From contig CAMIFA010000101.1 in assembly GCA_946221495.1 (NCBI GenBank), positions 1 to 18,102 on the forward strand: 18,102 bases of DNA, written 5' to 3'. The DNA is from an uncultured cyanobacterium. GTDB taxonomy: Bacteria > Cyanobacteriota > Cyanobacteriia > Cyanobacteriales > Chroococcidiopsidaceae. The notes under the pieces were generated by a model, which was not told where the DNA came from, made no database searches, and worked only from the letters and a program-made list of their open reading frames with translations. Position 1 is the stretch's first letter; every line of letters starts with the position of its first letter. The position numbers and the translations under genes were made by a program. Shown in pieces: positions 1 through 7,240 of this stretch.

Positions 1-71
1 AACTTAAGTTGTAAACTTAACTATTTCTCAACTCTATTTTTACTAAGCATATATGGGTAAGGATGATAATA

Positions 72-102
72 TTACGTATATTTCACAGCGCAATATACGT
101 AA
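72..102. repeat. 11-bp perfect inverted repeat
   Basis: TTACGTATATT at 72-82 is exactly complementary to AATATACGTAA at 92-102, with a 9-nt spacer. No T-run follows on either side, so it is a poor intrinsic terminator. It could be a dimeric regulator's operator for a gene to the left of the window, or an RNA hairpin. The sequence does not decide. Confidence 0.5.
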
Positions 103-249
103 AAATGCATATGCACAGAATCCTTACTTTTAACACTAAATTACCTAGTGCCAAAGTCAGAAGCTGCTGTTAAAACTTATATGTGCAATGAAAGTCTCTA
201 TTCTGCTAGCTAATCTAAGAAAGTTAACAGAAAAATAGATGATAGCTCT

Positions 250-268
250 ACAACCACTTAATGGTTGT
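250..268 (-). terminator. possible weak terminator of galE
   Basis: ACAACCA at 250-256 pairs with TGGTTGT at 262-268 around a 5-nt loop. It lies about 40 nt past the galE stop codon in galE's reading direction. No U-tract follows on that strand, so the call rests on position and a 7-bp stem only. Confidence 0.25.
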
Positions 269-306
269 CATATATTTCAGGTTACAACTTAATAACAAGA
301 AATTTT

Positions 307-1302
307 CTAGTGATGCCGTTGTTGATGCCACTGCCAAGCATGGCTAATAATATCTTGGATATCTGGGTACTGCGGTTTCCAACCTAAGATTTTTCTAGCT
401 TTATCGCTACTGCCAACTAAAATTGGTGGATCACCAGGACGGCGATCGCTTTCTATAATTTTAATATCTCGACCCGCGACTTTTTCTGCCGCTTCAATTA
501 CCTGCTTTACCGAAAAGCCATTACCATTACCTAAATTAAATACTGCTGTGTCTCCACCTTGTAAAAGATACTCCATTCCCAAAATATGAGCATCTGCTAA
601 ATCTGTAACGTGAATATAATCCCGAATACAAGTTCCATCTGGTGTAGGATAATCAGTGCCAAAAATTGACACAGAATCACGTTTTCCCAAAGCCGCCATC
701 AGCACAAGCGGAATTAAATGTGTCTCTGGTTCATGATCTTCTCCTAACAAGCCAGTGGGATCTGCACCAGCAGCATTAAAGTAACGAAACAAAACTGACT
801 TCAACCCATAAGCAACATCAAAATCCATTAAAATCCGCTCTACTGCCAACTTAGTAAATCCATAAGGATTAATGGGATTTTGGGAATGATCTTCCGGAAT
901 TGGCACTTGGTTTGGCACACCATACGTAGCGCAAGTAGAAGAAAAAACAAATTGCTTAATTGATGCTGCTAGCATCGCTTCAAGTAAAGTCAGAGTGCCA
1001 ACAACGTTGTTGCGGTAGTATTTATCAGGATCTGTAACTGATTCGCCTACATAAGCATAGGCAGAAAAGTGCATTACTGCTGAGATGTTGTGAGTGGCAA
1101 ACAACTTGTCAAGTAGTGCGCGATCATTAGTATCGCCGACAATTAATTCTACCTGTAATTTCTCCACCAACTCTCGATGCCCATACACCAGATTATCGAT
1201 AACAGCCACGCCATAACCAGCGCGTTTTAACGCTAGCACTGCATGAGAGCCAATATATCCAGCTCCACCAGTGACTAAAATAGTGGGTTTTACAGGCGAC
1301 AT
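307..1302 (-). CDS. galE: UDP-glucose 4-epimerase
   Basis: Interconverts UDP-glucose and UDP-galactose in the cytoplasm, supplying galactose units for polysaccharide and glycolipid synthesis. The 331-residue protein is a typical extended short-chain dehydrogenase. It has the NAD-binding Rossmann motif TGGAGYIGSH at residues 11-20, the catalytic SST at 121-123, YGFTK at 147-151 (Tyr147, Lys151), RYFNAAGADPTG near 173-184 and RDYIHVTDLADAH near 238-250. Length is normal for GalE. The frame is open 24 nt further upstream to a TTG, but the ATG at 1302 is chosen because a purine-rich AGAGAAAGAGA lies directly before it and the family normally starts just before the Rossmann strand. It is divergent from the ABC transporter gene across a spacer of about 170 bp that must hold both promoters. 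Function is well supported. Confidence 0.95.
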   Translation of the reverse strand: MSPVKPTILVTGGAGYIGSHAVLALKRAGYGVAVIDNLVYGHRELVEKLQVELIVGDTNDRALLDKLFATHNISAVMHFSAYAYVGESVTDPDKYYRNNVVGTLTLLEAMLAASIKQFVFSSTCATYGVPNQVPIPEDHSQNPINPYGFTKLAVERILMDFDVAYGLKSVLFRYFNAAGADPTGLLGEDHEPETHLIPLVLMAALGKRDSVSIFGTDYPTPDGTCIRDYIHVTDLADAHILGMEYLLQGGDTAVFNLGNGNGFSVKQVIEAAEKVAGRDIKIIESDRRPGDPPILVGSSDKARKILGWKPQYPDIQDIISHAWQWHQQRHH

Positions 1303-1470
1303 TCTCTTTCTCTGGTAACTAACCAACTACTGTAAATGATAACGAGTTCATTTAAGTGTGCCAGCCGCGAAAATGCGGAAGTGACAGTAATAACAGAACT
1401 TCCTCCACCAGCTAGAAGACAGCAGCATCTGTAATCAGTCTAGGATTGAGGAGTTGCTCGATCGCTCTCA

Positions 1471-3219
1471 ATGGCTCAATCAAGGCTTGCTAAACTCGGT
1501 TCCTATCTACGTCCTCATTGGCGGCAAACTACATTAGGCATCTTGGCTTTGCTAGTTGTCAATGCAATCGGTATTTATATTCCTTTACTGATTCGCGATA
1601 TTATTGACAGACTACAAATTGCCTTTAGTTTCGATCAAGTTCTACGTTACGTAGGGCTAATTATTTTACTTAGCTCTGTAATGTGGGTAATTCGCATGGT
1701 ATCGCGGATTTCCCTCTTTGGTGTAGGACGGCAAGTAGAATTTGACTTAAAACAAAAGATTTTTCAACACTTGCTAAAGCTAGAACCGTCTTATTTTGCG
1801 GCAAATACAGCCGGAGATTTGATTAACCGCGCCACCAGTGATGTAGATAATATCAGGCGCTTACTAGGATTCGCGGTTTTGAGTATAGCGAATACAGTGT
1901 TTGCCTATGCTTTTACCTTACCTGTGATGCTGTCGATCAACGTGCAACTAACACTAGCGGCGATCGCAGTTTATCCGTTCATGCTAATTTTGGTGCAGCT
2001 GTTTAGCGAACGCTTACGCAAAGAACAGCAAGAAGTACAGGAAGAACTCTCTAACTTAAGCGAGTTAATCCAAGAAGATATGAGCGGTATGGCTTTAATT
2101 AAAATCTACGCTCAAGAAGAAAACGAGCGTCGTGCCTTTCGCCAAAACAATCACCAGTTATTAACAGCAAACCTGAAGTTGGGAAAAACCCGTAACACCC
2201 TATTTCCCATAGTAGGAGGACTTGCTTATATTAGCTTGCTAATTCTTTTGTGGCTAGGAGCAGGACAAATTATCTCTGGAGCGCTGAGTATTGGTGACTT
2301 TTTGGCATTATTACTATATGTAGAGCGTTTAGTTTTCCCAACGGCATTATTAGGATTTACAATTACTGCTTATCAACGTGGTGAAGTTAGTATTGACCGC
2401 ATTGAGTCAATTTTGACAGTTACACCCCGAATTCAAGACATTAACCACCCGATCCACGTACCACGAGAGCAAGTAAGGGGACAATTAACAGCACTAAATC
2501 TTAGTTTTACCTATCCAGGTGCTACTGTACCAGCACTCAAGAATATTAATTTTGATATTCAGCCAGGAGAAACAGTCGCGATTGTTGGAGCAATTGGTTC
2601 TGGAAAATCAACTTTAGCAAATGCGATTCCCCGCTTATTAGACATTGAGCGCGGACAATTGTTTCTAGACGGAGACGATATTACCCTGCTGAAATTGGCG
2701 GATTTACGTAGTGCGATCGCTTATGTACCCCAAGACAGCTTTTTATTCAGCACTACACTTAAAAATAATATCCGTTATGGCGACCCCTTAAGCGAACAAT
2801 CAGAGGTAGAAGACAGCGCTAAACAAGCGCAAATTCACCCAGAAATCCTGAATTTCCCCCAACAATACAAAACTATCGTCGGCGAGCGCGGAATTACTCT
2901 TTCTGGCGGTCAAAGACAACGAACTGCTCTCGCTCGTGCTTTACTCGTTGATGCACCTGTGCTGATTTTAGATGATGCTCTTTCTAGCGTAGACAATCAA
3001 ACAGCAACCCAAATTCTCAGTAATCTTTCCCAAGGCACTGATCGTAAAACCGTTGTCTTCATCTCTCATCAATTATCTGCTGCTGCAACTGCCGATCGCA
3101 TTCTGGTGATGGATCAAGGTGAAATTGTCCAAACTGGTACGCACACTGAGCTTTTACAACAACCAGGACTTTATCGAACGCTCTGGAACCAGCATCAATT
3201 AGAGGAAATCTTGCGCTAG
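1471..3219 (+). CDS. ABC exporter half-transporter, MdlA/LmrC-like (fused membrane and ATPase domains)
   Basis: An exporter half-transporter of 582 residues, working as a dimer in the cytoplasmic membrane; the substrate (drug, lipid or peptide) cannot be read from sequence. Residues about 20-300 form the six-helix membrane domain and 335-575 the ATPase. Visible motifs are Walker A GAIGSGKST (373-381), Q-loop Gln421, signature LSGGQ (477-481), Walker B VLILDD (497-502) and the switch His533. Position 502, normally the catalytic Glu, is Asp, a feature I know from the degenerate-site subunit of heterodimeric exporters such as MdlA/MdlB. No partner subunit lies in the window. GAGGAG at 1448-1453 is 17 nt before the ATG, too far for an ideal ribosome site, but no better start is seen. 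The exporter class is certain; the subfamily is an inference. Confidence 0.93.
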   Translation: MAQSRLAKLGSYLRPHWRQTTLGILALLVVNAIGIYIPLLIRDIIDRLQIAFSFDQVLRYVGLIILLSSVMWVIRMVSRISLFGVGRQVEFDLKQKIFQHLLKLEPSYFAANTAGDLINRATSDVDNIRRLLGFAVLSIANTVFAYAFTLPVMLSINVQLTLAAIAVYPFMLILVQLFSERLRKEQQEVQEELSNLSELIQEDMSGMALIKIYAQEENERRAFRQNNHQLLTANLKLGKTRNTLFPIVGGLAYISLLILLWLGAGQIISGALSIGDFLALLLYVERLVFPTALLGFTITAYQRGEVSIDRIESILTVTPRIQDINHPIHVPREQVRGQLTALNLSFTYPGATVPALKNINFDIQPGETVAIVGAIGSGKSTLANAIPRLLDIERGQLFLDGDDITLLKLADLRSAIAYVPQDSFLFSTTLKNNIRYGDPLSEQSEVEDSAKQAQIHPEILNFPQQYKTIVGERGITLSGGQRQRTALARALLVDAPVLILDDALSSVDNQTATQILSNLSQGTDRKTVVFISHQLSAAATADRILVMDQGEIVQTGTHTELLQQPGLYRTLWNQHQLEEILR

Positions 3220-3259
3220 TTACTGCCATCAAGCTAATTTTGAAGTATCGCAACAGTGG

Positions 3260-3265
3260 TACAAT
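3260..3265 (+). promoter_or_regulatory. candidate -10 box for the riboswitch transcript
   Basis: TACAAT (five of six matches to TATAAT) sits about 12-15 nt before the start of the riboswitch fold, where a -10 box should be. The only -35 candidate, TTTTGA at 3238-3243, is poor. The call rests on position and the -10 sequence. Confidence 0.35.
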
Positions 3266-3274
3266 AATTGCCTC

Positions 3275-3400
3275 ACTTGATCGGTTCTGGTAACAACCAC
3301 CAGAGATAACAGGGAAAGTTCGGTGCAAGTCCGGCGCTGTCCCGCAGCTGTAATGAGGCTATTAATAGCAGCCTCTAAGTCAGAACGCCTGCCGATAGAT
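3275..3400 (+). promoter_or_regulatory. cobalamin (B12) riboswitch
   Basis: Carries the conserved elements of the cobalamin riboswitch in order: CGGTGCAAGTCCG at 3321-3333, GCTGTCCCGCAGCTGTAA at 3336-3353, a variable hairpin GAGGCT (3355-3360)/AGCCTC (3370-3375), and the B12 box AAGTCAGAACGCCTGCC at 3377-3393. The closing P1 helix is ATCGGT (3280-3285) with GCCGAT (3391-3396), with one G-U pair. It ends 33 nt before the cbtB ATG. No terminator hairpin with a U-tract is seen in between, so control is more likely by hiding the ribosome site GAGG at 3423-3426 than by termination. High B12 would lower expression of the downstream genes. Confidence 0.93.
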
Positions 3401-3432
3401 TGATGACTCTACTTTAATGTGCGAGGTACACA

Positions 3433-3621
3433 ATGAGAGCTTCAAATACTCTTGGTATGCAAAAGGCAGTTAGTATCACTTTGTCACTGCCTGTACAATT
3501 AAGTCTTTATACGGCGCTGTGCGCTCTGATTTTGTGGACGATTTACTTTTCCACATACCCTGCTGTTCATGACTCGATGCATTCTCTGCGTCACCACACT
3601 TTAACGGTTAGTTGTCATTAG
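3433..3621 (+). CDS. cbtB: CbtB family small membrane protein (predicted cobalt uptake subunit)
   Basis: A 62-residue protein with one membrane helix (about 20-39) and the C-terminal metal-ligand tail typical of CbtB: His46, Asp47, His50, Arg53, His54, His55, Cys61 and His62, in the spacing HDxxHxxRHx(6)CH. CbtB is known as a predicted cobalt-transport subunit, mostly from its repeated link to B12 riboswitches, as here. A ribosome site GAGG at 3423-3426, 6 nt before the ATG, supports this start. The usual partner CbtA, a larger multi-helix protein, is absent; the next gene encodes something different. Expression should rise when B12 is scarce, through the riboswitch upstream. The family call is firm; the transport role is a prediction from the literature. 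Confidence 0.85.
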   Translation: MRASNTLGMQKAVSITLSLPVQLSLYTALCALILWTIYFSTYPAVHDSMHSLRHHTLTVSCH

Positions 3622-3659
3622 AGATTAGAGTCTGGCTTAGTAGGAGTTTAGTAATTAAA

Positions 3660-4823
3660 ATGTCAAGATTTAAATTGGCTGCGCTCATCAGTATTGTTTG
3701 CTTGGTGGGGATGATTTTTTATGGGTTAAGCGGGTTTTCTCAGTCGCCATCAACGGTAAAGTTAACAACTGAGCTACCAATTAGCCAAGTTCTGCCCTTT
3801 GAGGCTGAAGCATATACGCCTCTTGGTTCTAACAAAACTCCATCTCCGGTACGCTTGATGCTGCAAGCGCTTGATGCTAGTAATCAGCCCTTAGAAAATG
3901 CCAAAATTCACTTGCAAATCCTCACACCGCCCAAAAATCCCTGGTTTACTACAGATTTTCCCATCGTCGAGGGTACAAAGTTACTAGATATAGAAGCGAT
4001 CGCCCCAACCGGAAAGTTGCAGCTTCAACAGATGTTACCGATTCGGGGAAAATACCAGCTATTAGTAAACGTTACTTCCCTAGCTAATCAATTCAGCCCG
4101 ATTCAGCAGACGCTAACGCTTAATGTTCCGGAAACTTACATTAAATATCGTAATCTTGGCGTTTTGGTAGTCATTTTGTTAGTGGTTGGCGTAGTGGGTG
4201 GCTTAGTTATGGGTGGAAAACAGGTACTCCAGCCCGGGGAAATTGCACCCTTGCGAGTACGACTACTGCTCAGTGGAGCGGTTGTAGTAGCGATCGCACT
4301 TTTATTAGTAGTTAATATTAGCGCCGAGATGGCAGCATCTCACGCTCACGTACCGTACGCAGCTCAACAGCCAGAAAAATTAGTTGCTACTTCTTCAGAA
4401 CTAAAACTACAAATAATAGGAGATCACCGCGCTAAAGTTGGGCAAGTTGCTAATTTTCAAGTTGAGGCACTTGATGCCCAAAGCCAACCTGCAACTGACG
4501 TAGTCTTTAATATTAAAACAACTCAGCTAGAAAATAATTGGCTAGCTTTTGCTTACCAAGGCATTCCAGATCCTACGGGAAAATTGACATGGCAGCAGCA
4601 GTTTTTTGATGGTGCGCCGCACAAACTGGAAATACAAGTTTTGCCTAAATCAGATGCAGCAAGACGATTTCAACCTTTGCAAGCTGCTCAAGAAATTGAA
4701 GTAGAAGGCGTAGCGCCGCCTCTAGAAGTTAGGTTAATTGGCTTGACCTACTTTACAAGTATAGTTGGATTAGGTTTAGCAATCGGGCTGTGGCTACGGC
4801 GACGTAGTTTAGCTTGGTTGTAA
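3660..4823 (+). CDS. membrane protein with two repeated extracytoplasmic beta-type domains, B12-riboswitch operon
   Basis: Not a family I can name with certainty. The 387-residue protein has membrane helices at about 5-26, 167-186, 204-220 and 359-379. The two large loops, about 30-160 and 222-355, resemble each other. LQALDASNQP (68-77) matches VEALDAQSQP (268-277), and PTGKLQLQQ (116-124) matches PTGKLTWQQ (305-313), so the two halves look duplicated. The pattern resembles YtkA/FixH-like or other Ig-type periplasmic domains. A HAH motif (228-230) opens the second loop. An upstream TTG frame overlaps the end of cbtB, but the ATG at 3660 begins the signal-anchor and has AGGAG at 3642-3646. 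It lies 38 nt after cbtB with no promoter evident, so it is probably under the same riboswitch. A role in delivering or sensing metal for CbtB is an inference. Confidence 0.8.
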   Translation: MSRFKLAALISIVCLVGMIFYGLSGFSQSPSTVKLTTELPISQVLPFEAEAYTPLGSNKTPSPVRLMLQALDASNQPLENAKIHLQILTPPKNPWFTTDFPIVEGTKLLDIEAIAPTGKLQLQQMLPIRGKYQLLVNVTSLANQFSPIQQTLTLNVPETYIKYRNLGVLVVILLVVGVVGGLVMGGKQVLQPGEIAPLRVRLLLSGAVVVAIALLLVVNISAEMAASHAHVPYAAQQPEKLVATSSELKLQIIGDHRAKVGQVANFQVEALDAQSQPATDVVFNIKTTQLENNWLAFAYQGIPDPTGKLTWQQQFFDGAPHKLEIQVLPKSDAARRFQPLQAAQEIEVEGVAPPLEVRLIGLTYFTSIVGLGLAIGLWLRRRSLAWL

Positions 4824-4848
4824 AGATCTGTTGGCAGCTACCTAATTA

Positions 4849-5448
4849 CTATTTGACCCTCAACCGTTGCCACACTGCCCAGGCAATTCCTAAACTGAGA
4901 ATTGCAGCAATAGCGATCGCTGGAATTAGCCAGCGATTTTCTGTTGGTTCAGACTGAGTAGACTGGGCAGTTTGAATATTTGTTTTTGGTTCTTGTGCAG
5001 CTACTCCAGGTGCAACGGTGACTGCATACCTTAGCTGAAACGGCTTAAAATTAGCTCCAGCTTTTGGTGTGCCACTTAACTCAAGCTCATAAGCTCCTGG
5101 TTTGGGAAAGACCATCTTAGCTGCGGGAATGCCCTGATACCGTTCAGTTGAGATTGCTTTCAAGGGTGGTTCCAGCACTGGTGAGGTATCCTGAGAGCGG
5201 GGTTGCGAGTAGACAGCTAACTTGCAATTACACTGCTTCAACGGAATGATTTGTCCACCTTTGCGGGTGAGTGCGAACCAAACCTGAGCGGGTTTCTCAG
5301 CTTTAGGATTGTGATTCGGTTCAAGATGAAAAGTAGCAGCCACCTCACTTGAGACTGCAAGATTATGTGCCAAGACTGGGGTGGTAAGTAATGTTATCAG
5401 GAATAATAGCCAACCGAGACTTTTACTTGTAACGGGGCGGGGCAGCAT
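4849..5448 (-). CDS. secreted, membrane-anchored protein with predicted N-terminal His (possible copper/metal binding)
   Basis: A 199-residue protein of a cyanobacterial family I know only as hypothetical. It has a signal peptide (helix about 11-25, TPVLA ending at 27), a periplasmic domain of about 120 residues, a low-complexity Gln/Thr/Ser linker (151-169) and a C-terminal membrane helix (172-192). Cleavage after Ala27 would leave His28 as the first residue, as in CopC-type copper proteins. His41, His46, Cys73 and Cys75 (QCNC) are further candidate ligands. The start codon lies inside the end of the permease gene (26-bp overlap) and has GGAG 7 nt before it, so the two are probably translationally coupled. 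This is the last gene of a three-gene minus-strand operon. Metal binding is inferred from ligands and context. Confidence 0.8.
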   Translation of the reverse strand: MLPRPVTSKSLGWLLFLITLLTTPVLAHNLAVSSEVAATFHLEPNHNPKAEKPAQVWFALTRKGGQIIPLKQCNCKLAVYSQPRSQDTSPVLEPPLKAISTERYQGIPAAKMVFPKPGAYELELSGTPKAGANFKPFQLRYAVTVAPGVAAQEPKTNIQTAQSTQSEPTENRWLIPAIAIAAILSLGIAWAVWQRLRVK

Positions 5449-6655
5449 AGAACTTCTCCAAAGATAAAAGTGACCAAAACCAACGCGATCGCACCAGTAA
5501 TACTCCTAGTGTGATCATTGCTAATAGAACTGCCGCGAGTTGATTTCTCCACGTTTCTTCTAAACCACCAAGATAGTGAGAACCAATTAACACAGCATGA
5601 ATTACACACAAAAGCAACGCTGGTACACTTAGTAAATGTATTTGTCGCCAACGGTTTCCTAAAGCTTTTTGAAGGCTATTAAAGCTAGTGAAAGCCGCCG
5701 GAGTTAATAGCGCTACAGCGATCGCACCCATACCTATAGCTAACTGGTGGGTTGGTAACAAAAACGAGATAGCATTTAGATTCCAATCGAATGTATGTTG
5801 CATTGTCTGCAAGACGTGGACGACAGCCAGCACAAAAGCTCCCACACCAAGCGCACGGCGGTATTGTAATGGTTGCGACCAAAAGCGACGGATTGGACGC
5901 GCAATCAGTGCTAGCATCAAACATAGTAGCGAGGCATGACCTGTGTAATAGACCATTGCCATCATGTCCCCAGTCCGCAGCAGCGTTATTACTCCCACAG
6001 CAATTGTTACCCAGCCTGCTAGGCGGTATAACTGACTGCGCCGATCAGCACTCACTAGGGATGTAGACACGCCGACACCCAGCATAGTTGGCAACGTTCC
6101 TAAGCCAAAAGCTAGCATTGTTGCTGCCCCTCGCCAGAGATTCCCCGTTTCAGCTGCTTTGATTTGAGCGGTATACAGAAAACCGCAGGGCATTAAACCC
6201 CAAACCATGCCTAAAAGGGCTGGTGTCCACCAACGAGTGTGCAGCGATAGCTTAACCATCGCTCTACTTAAGTGATCGTGCAAACTGCCCTGAGCCAGGG
6301 GGTGTAGAAGTGGGATACGTGGCAAAAACTTCGGTTGAATCTGGATAATCCCAAACCAGATCAACATCAGTCCTGTAATTAAAGCAATTCCGTGACGGAG
6401 TGAGCTACCACTACCCGCCATTTGTCCCCCAGCAATGAAAATAGAACCCAACGCCCCAATTGCTGCCCCAACTAGGGTATAGCTAATTAACCTTCCCAAA
6501 TTGAGGAGAATGTGAAAGGAAAGTTGCTGTTGCCATTTAGCAGTATCTTGTTTATGAGATAACGAAAAAGCAGCTGCTAGAGGACTACACATTCCTACAC
6601 AGTGACCAAAACTACCTAAAAAACCTACAGCAACAATTAGCAAAAGGTCTAGCAT
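5423..6655 (-). CDS. TauE/SafE (UreH-like) permease fused to an MsrQ/ferric-reductase-like heme domain
   Basis: A polytopic membrane protein of 410 residues. Residues 1-220 match the TauE/SafE (UreH/DsbD_2-like) fold: HCVGMC at 18-23, GLMPCGFLY at 153-161, and FGLGTLPTM near 183-191. Cys19, Cys23 and Cys157 are the thiols expected in this group, which is linked to metal or thiol transport. Residues about 240-395 add four more helices with His260, His267, His283, His320, His333 and His340. The segment LGNRWRQIHLLSVP..VIHAVL is typical of ferric-reductase-like membrane proteins. The 260/320/333 spacing equals what I recall for the heme-ligating histidines of E. coli MsrQ (91/151/164). A good ribosome site (GGAG, 5 nt) precedes the ATG. 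The first domain is firm; heme binding is inferred. Confidence 0.88.
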   Translation of the reverse strand: MLDLLLIVAVGFLGSFGHCVGMCSPLAAAFSLSHKQDTAKWQQQLSFHILLNLGRLISYTLVGAAIGALGSIFIAGGQMAGSGSSLRHGIALITGLMLIWFGIIQIQPKFLPRIPLLHPLAQGSLHDHLSRAMVKLSLHTRWWTPALLGMVWGLMPCGFLYTAQIKAAETGNLWRGAATMLAFGLGTLPTMLGVGVSTSLVSADRRSQLYRLAGWVTIAVGVITLLRTGDMMAMVYYTGHASLLCLMLALIARPIRRFWSQPLQYRRALGVGAFVLAVVHVLQTMQHTFDWNLNAISFLLPTHQLAIGMGAIAVALLTPAAFTSFNSLQKALGNRWRQIHLLSVPALLLCVIHAVLIGSHYLGGLEETWRNQLAAVLLAMITLGVLLVRSRWFWSLLSLEKFYAAPPRYK

Positions 6656-6685
6656 ACTGCTCCACTTTCACCCTGACTCTGATTT

Positions 6686-7129
6686 TTATTTTGTTGATGG
6701 AGCTACTTCAATAACTTCGGTATCTTCAATCCTTTGACTATTATGAACTAAAGTTTCATAGGTATTACTTTTTAGACCAACAGTAATTTTGTTTTTACCT
6801 GGTGGGAGATTTTCAATCTGAAACCAAGAACTGTAGAGTCTCGCCAGCTTTTTCCCATTTAGGTAAATATGAGCATGACCTTCGCCTGGATTATTTTTTG
6901 TATTAACGTTTTCTGGTGAAAATCTGAAATTATTTAGTTTCGTTTGTAGATTCCATCCTTTGAGCGCGTCTTTAGTTACAACTATGTCAACAGTTGGTAA
7001 AACTTGACTATTAGGTATTTCCAAAAGACGCTCTTCAGCACCTTCATCAGCTTTAGCAAGTTTAAAATTGTTGCTTACTAAAGTTATCCCAATTATCGTT
7101 ATTGATACTAATAATGTCTTAACTTTCAT
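6686..7129 (-). CDS. secreted conserved protein with GHAH motif (putative metal-related)
   Basis: A 147-residue exported protein: signal helix at about 5-20 and probable cleavage near Ala27. The mature part is a small beta-rich domain with PGEGHAHIYLNG at 81-92 (His85, His87), ARLYSSWF at 96-103 and LPPGKNKITVGL at 98-109 region. Proteins with this GEGHAHxYxNGxKxARLY...LPPGxxxxxV pattern occur in many bacteria without a known role; I recall them beside copper-related genes, but that is memory and not proof. The gene is first in a minus-strand operon, 30 nt before the permease gene. No clear Shine-Dalgarno sequence precedes the ATG. No B12 riboswitch is seen in the 110 bp upstream. Confidence 0.75.
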   Translation of the reverse strand: MKVKTLLVSITIIGITLVSNNFKLAKADEGAEERLLEIPNSQVLPTVDIVVTKDALKGWNLQTKLNNFRFSPENVNTKNNPGEGHAHIYLNGKKLARLYSSWFQIENLPPGKNKITVGLKSNTYETLVHNSQRIEDTEVIEVAPSTK

Positions 7130-7240
7130 CTGGAAAAAATTAGGTTTCTACACAAAGTTATGCTTGTCCATCCCAATTTTAAGTAAGGCGATCGCACCTG
7201 TCAAAAGACAAGCTGTCAAACTTCAGCTAGAGTATTTAAC

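Larger units (their letters stand above)
1..306. other. AT-rich gene-free stretch downstream of galE
   Basis: No convincing gene is seen on either strand; the only short frame (ATG at 52, 26 codons) has no ribosome binding site and no recognisable product. The stretch is AT-rich and holds two inverted repeats: an 11-bp perfect one at 72-82/92-102 and a 7-bp one at 250-256/262-268, both listed separately. It ends at the galE stop codon. Confidence 0.6.

Noticed and set aside
52..132. Small ATG reading frame of 26 codons in the left spacer
   Set aside because: No ribosome site, no recognisable product, and it runs through the perfect inverted repeat, so its openness is likely chance.
3059..3328. 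89-codon minus-strand frame over the ABC gene end and the riboswitch
   Set aside because: It lies antisense to the ATPase domain and the riboswitch core, and its translation shows no family features.
3612..3659. Upstream TTG start for the 387-residue membrane protein, overlapping cbtB
   Set aside because: The extra 16 residues precede the signal-anchor and are not hydrophobic as expected; the ATG at 3660 has a ribosome site and starts the membrane helix.
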